A DNA stretch of 64,000 bases from Aristolochia californica (Eukaryota; Streptophyta; Magnoliopsida; Piperales; Aristolochiaceae): NCBI GenBank assembly GCA_029961685.1, contig JARWKL010000007.1:10005406-10069405 (forward strand), read 5' to 3'. The position numbers and the translations under genes were made by a program. This document shows positions 50,835-62,813 of this stretch, piece after piece. Below the pieces are notes generated by a model. The model made no database searches. It was not told the DNA's origin and saw only the letters and a list, made by a program, of their open reading frames with translations. How positions within the stretch are numbered: position 1 is the stretch's first letter; each line of letters begins with the position of its first letter.

Positions 50835-51303
50835 GGCAAACGGATCACAACAACATGAAAATTTTATAGTTTATGTATGCAATAATTTAGAACAACAACA
50901 AATGTAAGCAAAGAAAATTTATTCACACACCACAAATGAACATAAAAGTTTGGATATCCAAGTTTGGGAAATTCTTCTAGATCATCCATGATAGGTTGGA
51001 ATTTTATAAGAAAGAGAGTTCAAATTGATCCTGCACAAGTTTTAAATGTGCATATGCATGCTTGAAATATTTTAAAACTGCAAATGACCTATGGATCCAA
51101 ACCTCGTTAAATTCTCAAGTTTTGGTGTGGTGGGTTATTTACCCGAGCCAAACAATCCATTATTTTACCTATTTTCTAAAAACCGACCTAACCATTATTG
51201 ATGATTGTAGAGTGATTTATCTGTCAATTATACGTAACGGGTTATTTTTTTGTAAGAAATGACTTATGGATTGGGAGTCAACGCTCAGCTTAAAATTCCA
51301 CCG

Positions 51304-51321
51304 CCTCCCCCTTTTTTTCCT
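51304..51321 (+). other. Pyrimidine tract (representative of one per monomer)
   Basis: Eighteen pyrimidines in a row (CCTCCCCC then T-rich) follow CCG. Nearly every unit has a version at the same place, 30-50 bases after the landmark, and it is the most C-rich part of an otherwise AT-rich unit. The minus strand reads as runs of G separated by A and GC, which could form a weak quadruplex, and the purine/pyrimidine strand bias could form a triplex. A role is not shown. Confidence 0.7.
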
Positions 51322-51339
51322 GACGATTGCAAAACCTGA

Positions 51340-51348
51340 TATATAAAA
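51340..51348 (+). promoter_or_regulatory. TATA-box-like TATATAAAA (representative of one per monomer)
   Basis: TATATAAAA sits 15-20 bases after the pyrimidine tract in most units and is followed by ACTAGAAAGAG. It fits the eukaryotic TATA-box pattern, so each unit could start transcription on the plus strand. No gene follows, and in an AT-rich repeat such a match may be accidental. Treat as a candidate only. Confidence 0.3.
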
Positions 51349-54300
51349 AATAGAAAGGGTTTACAATCCCTAAAAGTTACAGACACTTTTTGGAATTATC
51401 TCTCTCTACATTTGTGCATTTCCATTTTAGATGTATAATTTTTCCTTAAATCAAAACTTGAGTTTTCACTTTTCCCATTTTCTTTCGTAAACAAAATAGA
51501 TAAAGGAAACAGATCACAAAAAAATGAAAATTTTAATGTTTATGGTTGGAAAAAATTTAGAACAACAACAAATGTAAGCAAAGAAAATTTATTCACACAC
51601 CACAAATGAACACAAAAGTTTTAATATCCAAGTTTGGGAAATTCTACTATTTCAAAATTGATAGCTTGGAATTTTATAAGAAAGAGATTTCTAATTGATC
51701 ATGCACATGTTTTAAATGTGGATATGCATGCATGAAACATGTTAAAGATGTAGATGACCTATGGATCCAAACCTCATTAAATTCTCAAGTTTGGGTGCGG
51801 TGGGATATTTACCTCAGCCAAACAAGCCAATATTTGGTCCATTTAAGAAAATGCTGACCTAACAATCATAGAAAATTTTAAAGTGATTTATCGGTCAATC
51901 ATACATAACGGGCTATATTTTTGTAAGAATTGACATATGCTTTGGGAGTCAACACTCAACTAAAAATTTCCCCGCCTCCCCCTTTATATCCCGGCAATTG
52001 GAAAACCTGATATATAAAAACTTGAAAGAGTTTACAATCCCTAAAAGTTGTAGACACTTTTTTGAATTATCTCTCTCTACATTTGCGCATTTCCATTTTA
52101 GATGTATACTTTTTCCTAAAATAAAAACTTGAGTTTTCACTTTTCCCTTTGTCACTTGTAAACAAAAAAGATAAGGCAAATAATAGATCACAACAAAATG
52201 AAAATTTTAGAGTTTAAGTATGCAAATAATTTAGACCAACAACAAATGTAAGCAATGAAAATTTATTCACACACCACAAATGAAAAAAAAAATTTAATAT
52301 CCAAGTTTGGGAAATTTCATTAATTAAACCCTGATAGCATGGAATTTTATAAGAAAGAGATTTCTAATTGATCCTGCATATGTTTTAAATGTGGATATGC
52401 ATGCTTTAAACATGACAAAGAAGCAGATGACCTATGGATCCAAACCTCATTAAATTCTCAAGTTTTAGTGCAGTGGGATATTTAACCGAGACAAACCAGC
52501 CATTATTTTGGCCTTTTACAAAAAGCTGACCTAACAATCACAGATGATTGTAAAGTTATACATCGGTCAATCTTGCCTAACGGGCTATATTTTTGTAAGA
52601 TATGACTTATGGATTGAGAGTCAACACTCAGCTAAAAATTCCCCTGCCACCCCCTTTTTTTCCTAGCGATTGTAAATCCTGATATTTAAAAACTAGAAAC
52701 AGTTTACAATCCCTAAAGTTACAGACACTTTATGGAATTATGTCTCTCTACATTTGTGCATTTCCATTTTAGATGTATACTTTTTCCTTTAATCAAAACT
52801 TGAGTTTTCTCTTTTCCCGTTACCTCTTGTGAACGAAAAAGTCAAATTGAAAATTTTAGAGTTTATGTTTGCAACCAATTTAGAAGAACAACAAATGTTG
52901 GCAGAGAAAATTTATTCACACACCACAAATGAAAACAAAAGTTTTGATATCCAAGTTTCGGTAATTCCACTAGTTATACCATGATAGCTTGAAATTTTAT
53001 AAGAAAGATATTTATAATTGATCCTGCACATGTTTTGAATGTGGATATCCATGCTTGAAACATGTTAAAGATGCAGATTACCTAGGGGTCCAAACCCCAT
53101 TAAATGCTCAAGTTTGGGTGCGGTGGGATATTTACCCAAGCAAAAAAAGCCATTATAAAAGCCCATTTAAAAAAACGTTGACGTAACATTCATAGATGAT
53201 TATAAAGTGATTTATCAGTCAATCATATGTAACGGGCTTATTTTTGTAAGAAATGATTTATGGATTGGGGGTCAACACTCAGCTAAAAATTCCCCCGCCT
53301 CCCCCTTTGTTTCCTAATGATTGCAAAAACTGATATATAAAAACTAGAAAGGGTTTACAATCCCTAAAAGTTACAGGCACTTTTTGGAATTATCTCTCTC
53401 TACATTTGTGCGCTTCCATTTTAGATGTATACTTTTTCCTTCAAAATCAAAACTTGAGTTTTCACTTTTCCCTTTATCTCTCGTCAACAAAAAAGATAAG
53501 ATCACAACAAAATAAAAATTTTAGAGTTTATGTAAGCAAACAATCTCGAACAAAAACAAATGTTAGCAAAGAAAACTTATTCACACACCACAAATGAACA
53601 CAAAAGTTTTTAGATCCAAATTTGGGAAATTCCACTAGTTACACCATGATAGCTTGGAATTTTATAAGAAAGAGATTTATAATTGATCCTGCACATGTTT
53701 TAAATGTAGATACGCATGCTTGAAACATGTTAAAGATGTAGATGACCTACGGATCCAAATCCCATTAAATTCTCAAGTTTGGGTGTGGTGGGATATTTAC
53801 CGAAGTGAAACAAGCTATTATAAAAGCCCATTTACAAAAAAAACTGACCTAATAATCATAGATGATTGTAAAATGATTTATCAGTCAATCATGTGTAACG
53901 GGCTATATTTTTGTAAGAAATGACTTTTGGATTTGGAGTCAACACTCACCAAAAAATTCCCTCCCCTCCCCCTTTGTTTCCCAACAATTGTAAAACCTGA
54001 TATATAAAAACTAGAAAGAGTTTACAATCCCTAAAAGTTATAGACACTTTTTGGAATTATCTCTCTCTACATGTGTGCCCTTCCATTTTAGATGTATACT
54101 TTTTCCTTCAAAATCAAAACTTGAGTTTTTACTTTTCCCTTTATCTCTCGTCAACGAAAAAGATAAGATAACAACAAAATGAAAAATTTAGAGTGTATGT
54201 ATGCAAAAAATTTTGAACAACAACAAATGTAAGCAAATAAAATTTATTCATACACCACAAATGAACACAAAAGTTTTGATATCCAAGTTTTGGAAATTTC

Positions 54301-55250
54301 ACTAATTCAACCTTGATAGCTTGGAGTTTTAGAAGAAAGAGATTTCTAATTGATCCTGCACATGATTTAAATGTGGATATGCATGCTTGAAACATGTTGA
54401 AGATGAAGATCACCTACGGATCCAAACCTCATTAAAATCTCAAGTTTGGGTGCAGTGGGATATATACCCAACCCAAACAAGCCATTATAAGAGCCCACTT
54501 ACAAAAAGACTGACCTAACAATCATAGATAATTGTAAAGTGATTTATTGGTCAATCATGCATAATGGGCAATATTTTTGTATGAAATGACTTATGGATTG
54601 AGAGTCAACACTCAGCCAAAAATTCCCTCGCCTCCCCCTTTTTTTCCCGACCATTGCAAAACCTCATATATAAAAACTAGAAAGGGTCTACAATCCCAAA
54701 AAGTTACAGACACTTTATTGGAATTATCTCTCTCTACATTTGTGCATTTCCATTTTAGATATACACTTTTTCCTTTAATCAAAACTTGAGTTTTCACTTT
54801 TCCCTTTATCTCTTGTGAACGAAAAAAGTCGAATTGAATATTTTAGAGTTTATGTACGGAAAAAATTTAGAACAACAACAAATGTAAGCAAAGAAAATTT
54901 ATTCACACACCACAAATGAACACAAAAGTTTTTATATCCAAGTTTCGGAAATTCCACTAGTTACACCATGATTGCTTGGAATTTTATAAGAAACAGATTT
55001 ACAATTGATCATGCACATGTTTTAAATGTGGATATGCATGTTTGAAACATGTTAAAGATGTAAATGACCTATGGATCCAAACCCCATTAAATTCTCAAGT
55101 TTGGGTGCAGTGGGATATTTACCCGAGCCAAACAAGCCATTACAAAAGCCCATTTACAAAAACGTTGACCTAACAATTATAGATGATTTTAAAGTGATTT
55201 ATTGGTCAATCATGCGTAACGGCCTATATTTTTGTAAGAATTGAATTATG

Positions 55251-58200
55251 GATTGGGAGTCAACACTCAAATAAAAATTCCCCCGCCTCCCCCTTTTATT
55301 CCACACGTTTGCAAAACCTGATATATATAAACTAGAAAGAGTTTACAATCGCTAAAAGTTACAGACACTTTTTGGAATTATCTCTCTCTAAATTTCAGCA
55401 TTTCTATTTTAGATGTATACTATTTCCTTAAGTCAAAACTTGAGTTTTCACATTTCCCTTTATCTCTAGTAAACAAAAATGATAAGGCAAACATATCACA
55501 ACAAAATGAAAAATTTTTAGTTTATGTATGCGAAAAATTTAGAACAACAACAACAATTGTAAGCAAAGAAAATTTATTCACACACCACAAATGAACACAA
55601 AAGTTTCGATATCCAAGTTTGGGAAATTCTACAAGTTCAACCCTGATAGCTTGAAATTTTATAAGAAAAAGATTTCTAATTCATCATGCACATGTTTTAA
55701 ATGTGGATATCCTTGCTTGAAATATGTTAAAGATGCAGATGACATATGGATCCAAACCTCATTAAATTCTCAAGTTTGGGTGCGGTGGGATATTTACCCG
55801 AGCCAAACAAGCCATTATTTTCCTATTTACAAAAAAACTGACCAAACAATCATAGATGATTGTAAAGTGTTTTAATCGGTCAATCAAGGGTAACAACTAT
55901 ATTTTTGTAAGAAATGACTTATGGATTGGGAGTCAACACTCAGCTAAAAATTCCCCAGCCTCCTTTTTTTCTCGACGATTGCATAACCTGATATATAAAA
56001 ACTAGAAAGAGTTTACAATCACTAAAAGTTACAGAAACTTTTTGGAATTATCTCTCTCTACATTTGTGCAATTCCATTTTCGATGTATACTTTTTTATTA
56101 AATCAAAACTTGAGTTTTCACTTTTCCCTTTATCACTAGTAAACAAAAAAGATAAGGCAAACAGATCACAACAAAATGAAAATTATAGAGTTTACATATG
56201 CAAAACATTTAGAACAAGGACAAATGTGAGCAAAGAAAATTTATTCACACACCAGAAATGAACACAATGTTTTCATATCCAAGCTTGGGAAATTCCACTA
56301 GTTCAACCAAGATAGCTTGGAATTTTATAAGAAAGAGATTTCTAATTGATCCTGCACATATTTTAAATGTGGATATGCATGCCTATAACATGTTAAAGAT
56401 GCAGATGACCTATGGATCCTAACCTCAGTAAATTCCCAAGTTTGGGTGTTGTGGGATTTTTTCCTGAGCCAAACAATCCATTATTTTCCCATTTACAAAA
56501 AAGTTCACCTAACAATCATAGATGATTGTAAAGTGATTTATTGGTCAATCACGCGTAACGGGCTATATTTTAGTAAAGTGATTTATGGAGTCAACACTCA
56601 CCTAAAAATTCCCCCGCCTCCCATTTTTTTTCCCCACGATTGCAAAACAAGATATATAAAAACTAGAAAGTGTTTACAATCCCCAAAAGTTACAGACGCT
56701 TTTTGGAGTTATCTCTCTCTACATTTGTGCATTGCCATTTTAGATGTATACGATTCCATAAATCAAAACTTGAGATTTCACTTTTCCCTTTTCTCTCATA
56801 AACAAAAAAAGATAAGGCAAATAGACCACAACAAAATGATAATTTAAGAGTTTTTGTATGCAAAAACATTTCGAACAACAAAAAATGTAAGCAAAGAAAA
56901 TTTATTCACACACCACAAATGAACACAAAAGTTTTGATACCCAATTTTGGAAAATTCCTCTAGTACCTTGATAGCATGAAATTTTATAAGAAAGAGATTT
57001 CTAATTGAACCTGCACATGTTTTAAATGTGGATATCCATGCTTGAAACATGTTAAAGATGCAAATGACCTATGGATCCAAAACTCATTAAATTCTCAAGT
57101 TTGGGTGCAGTGGGATATTTACCCGAGCCAAACAAGCCATTATTTGTCCATTTACAAAAAAATTGACCTAACAATCATAGATGATTGTAAAGTGAATTAT
57201 TGGTCAATCATGCGTAACGAGCTATATTTCTGTAAGAAATGACTTATGGATTGGGAGTCAACACTCACCTAAAAATTCTCCTACCTCCCCCTTTTATACC
57301 CAACGATTGCAAAAACCTATATATAAAAACTATAAAGAGTTTACAATCCTTAAAAGTTATAGACACTTTTTTGAATTATCTCTCTCTACATTTGTGCATT
57401 TCCATTTTAGATGTATACTTTTTCCTTAAATCAAAACTTGAGTTTTCACTTTTTGCCATTATCACTCGTTAACAATAAAGATAAGGCAAACAAATCACAA
57501 CAAAATGAAAATTTTTGAGTTTATGCATGCAAAAAATTTAGAACAACAACATAACGTGCTATATTTTGGTAAGAAACGACTTAAAGATTGGGAGTCAACA
57601 CTCGGCTAAAAATTCCCCCTCTTCCCCTTTTTCCCGACGATTAAAAAACCTTATATATTAAAACTAGAAAGAGGTTACACTCCCTAAAAGTTACAAACAC
57701 TTTTTGGAATTATCTCTCTCTACATTTGTGTATTTCCATTTTGGATGTATACTTTTTCCTTAAGTCAAAACTTGAGTTTTCACTTTTCCCTTTATCTCTC
57801 GAAAACAAAAAAGATAAGGAACACAAATCACAACAAAATGAAAATTTTAGAGTTTATGTATGCAAAAAATTTAGAACTACAACAAATGTAAGCAAAGAAA
57901 ATTTATTCACACACTACAAATGAGCACAAAATTTTGATCTCCAAGTTTGGGAAATTCCACTAGTTCAACTCTGATAGCTAGGAATTTAATTTGAAAGAGA
58001 TTTCTAATTGATCGTTACACATGTTTTAAATGTGGATATGCATGCTCGAAACATGTTAAAGATGCAGATGACCTATGGATCCAAACCTCATTAAATTCTC
58101 AAGTTTGGGTGCGGTGGGATATTTAGTAGAACCAAACAAGCCATTATTTTGCCCATTTAAAAAAAAACTAACCTAACAATCATAGATGATTGTAAAGTGA

Positions 58201-58909
58201 TTTATCGGTCAATCATGCGTAACGGGCTATAGTTTGGTAATAAATGACTTATGGATTGGGAGTCAACACTCAGCTCAAAATTCCCCTGCCTCCCCGTTTT
58301 CTTCCCTACGATTGCAAAACCTGATATACAAAAACTAGAAAGTGTTTACAATCCCTAAAAGTTGTTGACACTTTTTCGAATTATCTCTCTCAACATTTGT
58401 GCATTCCCATTTTAGATGTATACTTTTTCCTTAAATCAAAACTTGAGTTTTCACTTTTTCCTTTATCTCTCGCGAACAAAAAAGAAAGGCAAACAGATCA
58501 CAACAAAATGAAAATTTAAAAGTTTATGTATGCAAAAAATTTTGAACAAAAACAAATGTAAGCAAAGAAAATTTATTCACACACCACAAATGAACACAAA
58601 AGTTTGGGAAATTCCACTAGTTCAACCCTGATTGCTTGGAATTTTATAAGAAAGAGATTTCTAATTTATCCTACACATGTTTTAAATTTGGATATGTATG
58701 CTTGAAACATGTTAAAGATGCAGATGACCTATGGATCCAAACCTCATGAAATTCTCAAGTTTGGATGCAGTGGGATATTTACCCCGGCCAAACAAGCCAT
58801 TATTTTGCCCATTTACAAAAAAGATGATCTACCAATAATATATAATTGTAAAGTGATTTATAGGTCAATCTTGCATAACGAGCTATATTTTTGTAAGAAA
58901 TGACTTATG
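55251..58909 (+). repeat. Array block 13: mosaic of units from other blocks
   Basis: Starts: 55251 (L type, as 33594), 55924 (first part CCCCAGCCTCC with CAATCACTAAAAG as 29618; later part as 19800-20290), 56586 (as 20293, landmark shortened to GGAGTCAACACTC), 57249 (half-length, as 36650), 57586 (as 36985) and 58254 (as 37586-38209 and with CCAATAATATATAATTG at its end). So sources near 33.6, 19.8-21.0 and 36.65-38.2 kb lie side by side here. Confidence 0.83.
57249..57585 (+). repeat. Half-length monomer (337 bp), shared junction with 36650
   Basis: GAACAACAAC is joined to ATAACGTGCTATATTTTGG at about 57551, the same join and the same GTGC variant as at 36951. The unit begins with CCCCTTTTATACCCAACG, related to CCCTGTTATACCCGACG in the partner. 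Confidence 0.92.
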
Positions 58910-61797
58910 GATTGGGAGTCAACACTCATCTAAAAATTCCCCCACCTCCCCCTTTTTTCCCGACGATTGCTAAACCTGAAATATAAAAACTAGAAAGAGT
59001 TTAAAATTCCTAAAAGTTATAGACACTTTTTGGAATTATCTCTCTCTAAATTTGGGCATTTCCATTTTAGATGAATATTTTTTTCTTAAATCAAAACTGT
59101 TGTTTTCACTTTTCCTTTTATCTCTCGTAAACAAAAAAGATAAGGCATACAGATCATAAAAAAAATGAAATTTAAGAGTTTATGTAAGCGCAAAATTTAG
59201 AAAAACAACAAATGTAAGCAAAGAAAATTTATTCACACACCACAAATGAACACAAAAGTTTTGATTTCAAAGTTTGGGAAATTCCACAAGTTCAACCTTG
59301 ATAGCTTGGAATTTTACAAGAAAGAGATTTCTAATAGATCCTGCACATGTTTTAAATGTGGATATGCGTGCTCGAAACATATTAAAGATTCAGATGACCT
59401 ATGGATCCAAACCTCATTAAATTCTCAAGTTTGGGTGTGGTTGGATATTTACCCGAGCCTAACCAGCCATTATTTTGCCCATTTACTAAAAAGCTGACCG
59501 AAGAATGATAGATGATTTTAAAGTGATTTATCGGTCAATCCTGCCTAATGGGCTATATTTTTTAAAGAAATGACTTATCGATTGGGAGTCAAAACTCAGC
59601 TAAAAATTCCCCCGCCTCCCCCTTTTTCTCTCGACGATTGCAAAACCTGATATATAAAAACTAGAAAGAATTTACAATCCCCAAAAGTTACAGACAATTT
59701 TTGGAATTATCTCAGTCTACATTTTTGCATTTCCAATTTAGCTGTAAAGTTTTTTCTTAAATCAAAACTAGAATTTTCAATTTTCCCTTTATCTCTTGTA
59801 AATAAAAAATATCAGGCAAAAAGATCAGAACAAAATGAAAATTTTAGAGTTTATGTATGCAAAAAATTTTGAACAACAACAAATTTATGAAAATAAAATT
59901 TATTCACACATCACAAATGAACACAAAAGTTTCGATATCAAAGTTTGGGAAATTCCACTAGTTCAACCCTAATAGCTTGGAATTTTATAAGAAAGAGATT
60001 TTTAATTCATCCTGCAAAAGTTTTACATGTGGATATGCATGCTTGAAACATGTTAAAGATGCAGAAGACCTAAGGATCCAAACCTCATTAAATTCTCAAG
60101 TTTGGGTGCGGTGGGATATTTACCCGAGCCAAACAAGCCATTATTTTGCCCTTTTACAAAATAAAGCTGACCTAACAGTCATAGATGATTGTAAAATGAT
60201 TTATTGGTCAATCATGTGTAACGGGCTATATTTTTGTTAGAAATGATTTATGGATTGTGGAGTCAACACTCAGCTAAAAATTCCCCCTCCTCATATTTTT
60301 TTTCCTGACGATTGTAAAACCTGATATATAAAACTAGAAAGTTTTTACAATCCCTAAAAGTTACAAACACTTTTTGGAATTATCTCTCTCTATCTTTGTG
60401 CATTTCCATTTGAGATGTATACTTTTTCCTTAAATCAAAACTTGAGTTTTCTGTTTTCCCTTTATCTCTCGTAAACAAAAAAGATAAGGCAACCAATCAC
60501 AACAAAATGAAAATTTAAGAGTTTATGTATGCAATAATTTTAGAACAACAGCAAATGTAAGGAAAAAAAGTTTATTGACACGCCACAAATGAACACAAAA
60601 GTTTTGAAATCCAAGTTTGGGAAATTCCACTAGATCAACCTTGATAGTTTGGAATTTTATAAGAAAGAGATTTCTAATTGATCATGCACATGTTTTAAAT
60701 GTGGATATGCATGCTTGATTGATGACCTACGGATCCAAACCTCATTAAATTCTCAAGTTTGGGTGCGGTGGGATATTTACCCGAGCCAAACAAGCGTTTA
60801 TTTTGCCCATTTACAAAAAAGCTTACCTAACAATCATAGATGATTTTAAAGAGATTTATCGGTCAATCATACGTAACGGACTATATTTCTGTAAGAAATG
60901 ATTGATGGATTGGGAGTCAACACTTAGAAAAAATTGCCCCGCCTCCCCCTTTTTTTTCGACGATCGCAAAAACTGATATATAAAAACTATAAAGAGTATA
61001 CAATCCCTAAAAGTTACAGACACTTTTTGGAATTATCTCTCTCTACATTTGTGTATTTCCATTTTAGATGTATACTTTTTGCTTAAATCAAAACTTGATT
61101 TTACTTCTTCCTTCAATCAAAACTTGAGTTTTCACTTTTCCCTTTATCTCTCGTAGACAAAAAAGATAAGGAACACAGATCACAACAAAATGAAAATTTT
61201 AGAGTTTATGTAGGCAAAAAATTTAGATCTACAACAAATGTAAGCAAAGAAAATTTATTCACACACCAAGTTAGGGAAATTCCATTAGTTCAACCCTGAT
61301 GGCTAGGAATTTTATTAGAAAGAGATTTCTAATTGATCCTACACATGTTTTAAAAGTGGATAAGCATGCTCAAAACATGTTAAAGATGCAGATGACCTAT
61401 GGATCCAAACCTCATTAAATTCTCAAATTTGGGTGCGGTGGGATATTTAGTCGAGGCAAACAAGCCATTATTTTGCCCATTTACAAAAAAACTGACCTGA
61501 CAATCATAGATGAATGTAAAGTGATTTATTGGTCAATCATGTGTAACGGGCTATATTTTTGTAATAAATGACTTATGGATTGGGAGTCAACACTCACCTA
61601 AAAATTCCCCTGCCTCCCCCTTTTTTGCCCGACGATTGCAAAACCTGATATATAAAAACTAGAAAGAGTTTACAATCCCTAAAATTTATTGACACTTTTT
61701 CAAATCATCTCTCTCATCATTTGTGTATTTCAATTTTAGATAGATACTATTTCCTTAAATCAAAATTGGAGTTTTCACTTTTTCCTTTATCTCTCAC

Positions 61798-61810
61798 AAA
61801 AAAAAAAAAA
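61798..61810 (+). repeat. Poly-A run (13)
   Basis: CTCTCGCAAACAAAAAAGAAAGG of the partner (37770) is here CTCTCAC followed by 13 A and GGCAAACAG. Confidence 0.9.
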
Positions 61811-62247
61811 GGCAAACAGATCACAACAAAATGAAAATTTTAGAGTTTATGTATGCAAAAAATTTAGAACAAAAAAAAAATGTAAGCAAAGAAAATTTAT
61901 TCACACACCACAAATGAACACAAAATTTTTTATGTCCAAGTTTGGGGAATTCCACTAGTTCAACCTTGATTGCTTGGAATTTTATAAGAAAGAGATTTCT
62001 ATTTGATCCAACTCATGTTTTAAATTTGGATATGCATGCTTGAAACAAGTTAAAGATGCATATGACCTATGGATCCAAACCTCATGAAATTCTCAAGTTT
62101 GGGTGCAGTGGGATATTTACCCGAGCCAAACAAGCCATTATTTTGCCCATTTACAAAAAAGATGATCTACCAATAATATATAATTGTAAAGTGATTTTTT
62201 GGTCAATCTTGCATAATGGGCTATATTTTTGTAAGAAATGACTTATG

Positions 62248-62813
62248 GATTAGGAGTCCCTGACTTCCCCTTTTTTCCGACGTTTGCTAAACCTGAAATA
62301 TAAAAACTAGAAAGAGTTTACAATTCCTAAAAGTTACATACACTTTTTGGAATTATCTCTCTCTACATTTGTGCATTTCCATTTTAGATGTATAACAAAA
62401 TGAAATTTAAGAGTTTATGTATGCACAAAAATTAGAACAACAACAAATGTAAGCAAAGAAAATTTATTCACAAACCACAAATGAACACAAAAGTTTTGAT
62501 TTCAAAGATTGGGAAATTCCACAAGTTCAACCTGATAGCTTGGAATTTTATAAGAAAGAGATTTCTAATTGATCCTGCACAAGTTTTAAATGTGGATATG
62601 CATTCTTGAAATATATTTAAGATTCAGATGACCTATGGATCCAAACCTCATTCAATTCTCAAGTTTGGGTGTGGTGTGATATTTACCCGTGCCAAACCAG
62701 CCATTATTTTGCCCTTTTACAAAAAATCTGATCGAAGAATCATAGATGATTGTAAAGTGATTTATCAGTCAATCATGCCTAACGGGCTCTATTTTTGTAA
62801 AAAATGACATATG
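62248..62813 (+). repeat. Shortened monomer (566 bp)
   Basis: The landmark is cut to GATTAGGAGTCCCTGAC, matching GGTTGGGAGCCCCTGCG in the partner at 38210, so that loss of about 20 bp is shared. In addition TTTTAGATGTAT is joined to AACAAAATGAAATTTAAG at about 62391, a further loss of about 80 bp not seen in the partner. Confidence 0.9.

Larger units (their letters stand above)
44207..51090 (+). repeat. Long array duplication, copy 2 (partner 11640-19440)
   Basis: Second copy of the 11.6-19.4 kb stretch. It lacks one whole unit at about 46485 (partner to 13920-14590), lacks the 46-bp and 210-bp local duplications, and keeps the older landmark-less junction (47275) and the 616-bp F unit (45396). 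A compared stretch of about 150 nt from 45585 differs from its partner at 13021 at about eight positions. Confidence 0.9.
44727..51268 (+). repeat. Array block 11 monomers
   Basis: Landmark starts: 44727 (E), 45396 (F, 616 bp), 46012, 46681, a landmark-less unit joined at about 47275, then 47919, 48590, 49260, 49931 and 50598. Spacing is 665-671 bp otherwise. The 46012 unit is itself a join: its first part matches 13447 and its last part, from about 46490, matches the end of the 14114 unit. Confidence 0.88.
51269..55250 (+). repeat. C unit plus five-monomer repeat E-F-G-H-I, unit 3
   Basis: Starts: C 51269 (GCTCAGCTTAAAATTCC), E 51939 (GTTGTAGACACTTTTTTG), F 52612, G 53263, H 53930, I 54596. 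The E-I part is 3312 bp. C, E, F and G follow 25656-28299 at an offset of about 25613-25617. The I unit (GTTACACCATGATTGC) is closer to 32267 than to 28965, so this pentamer joins the start of unit 1 to the end of unit 2, or the other two grew from one like it. Confidence 0.87.
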
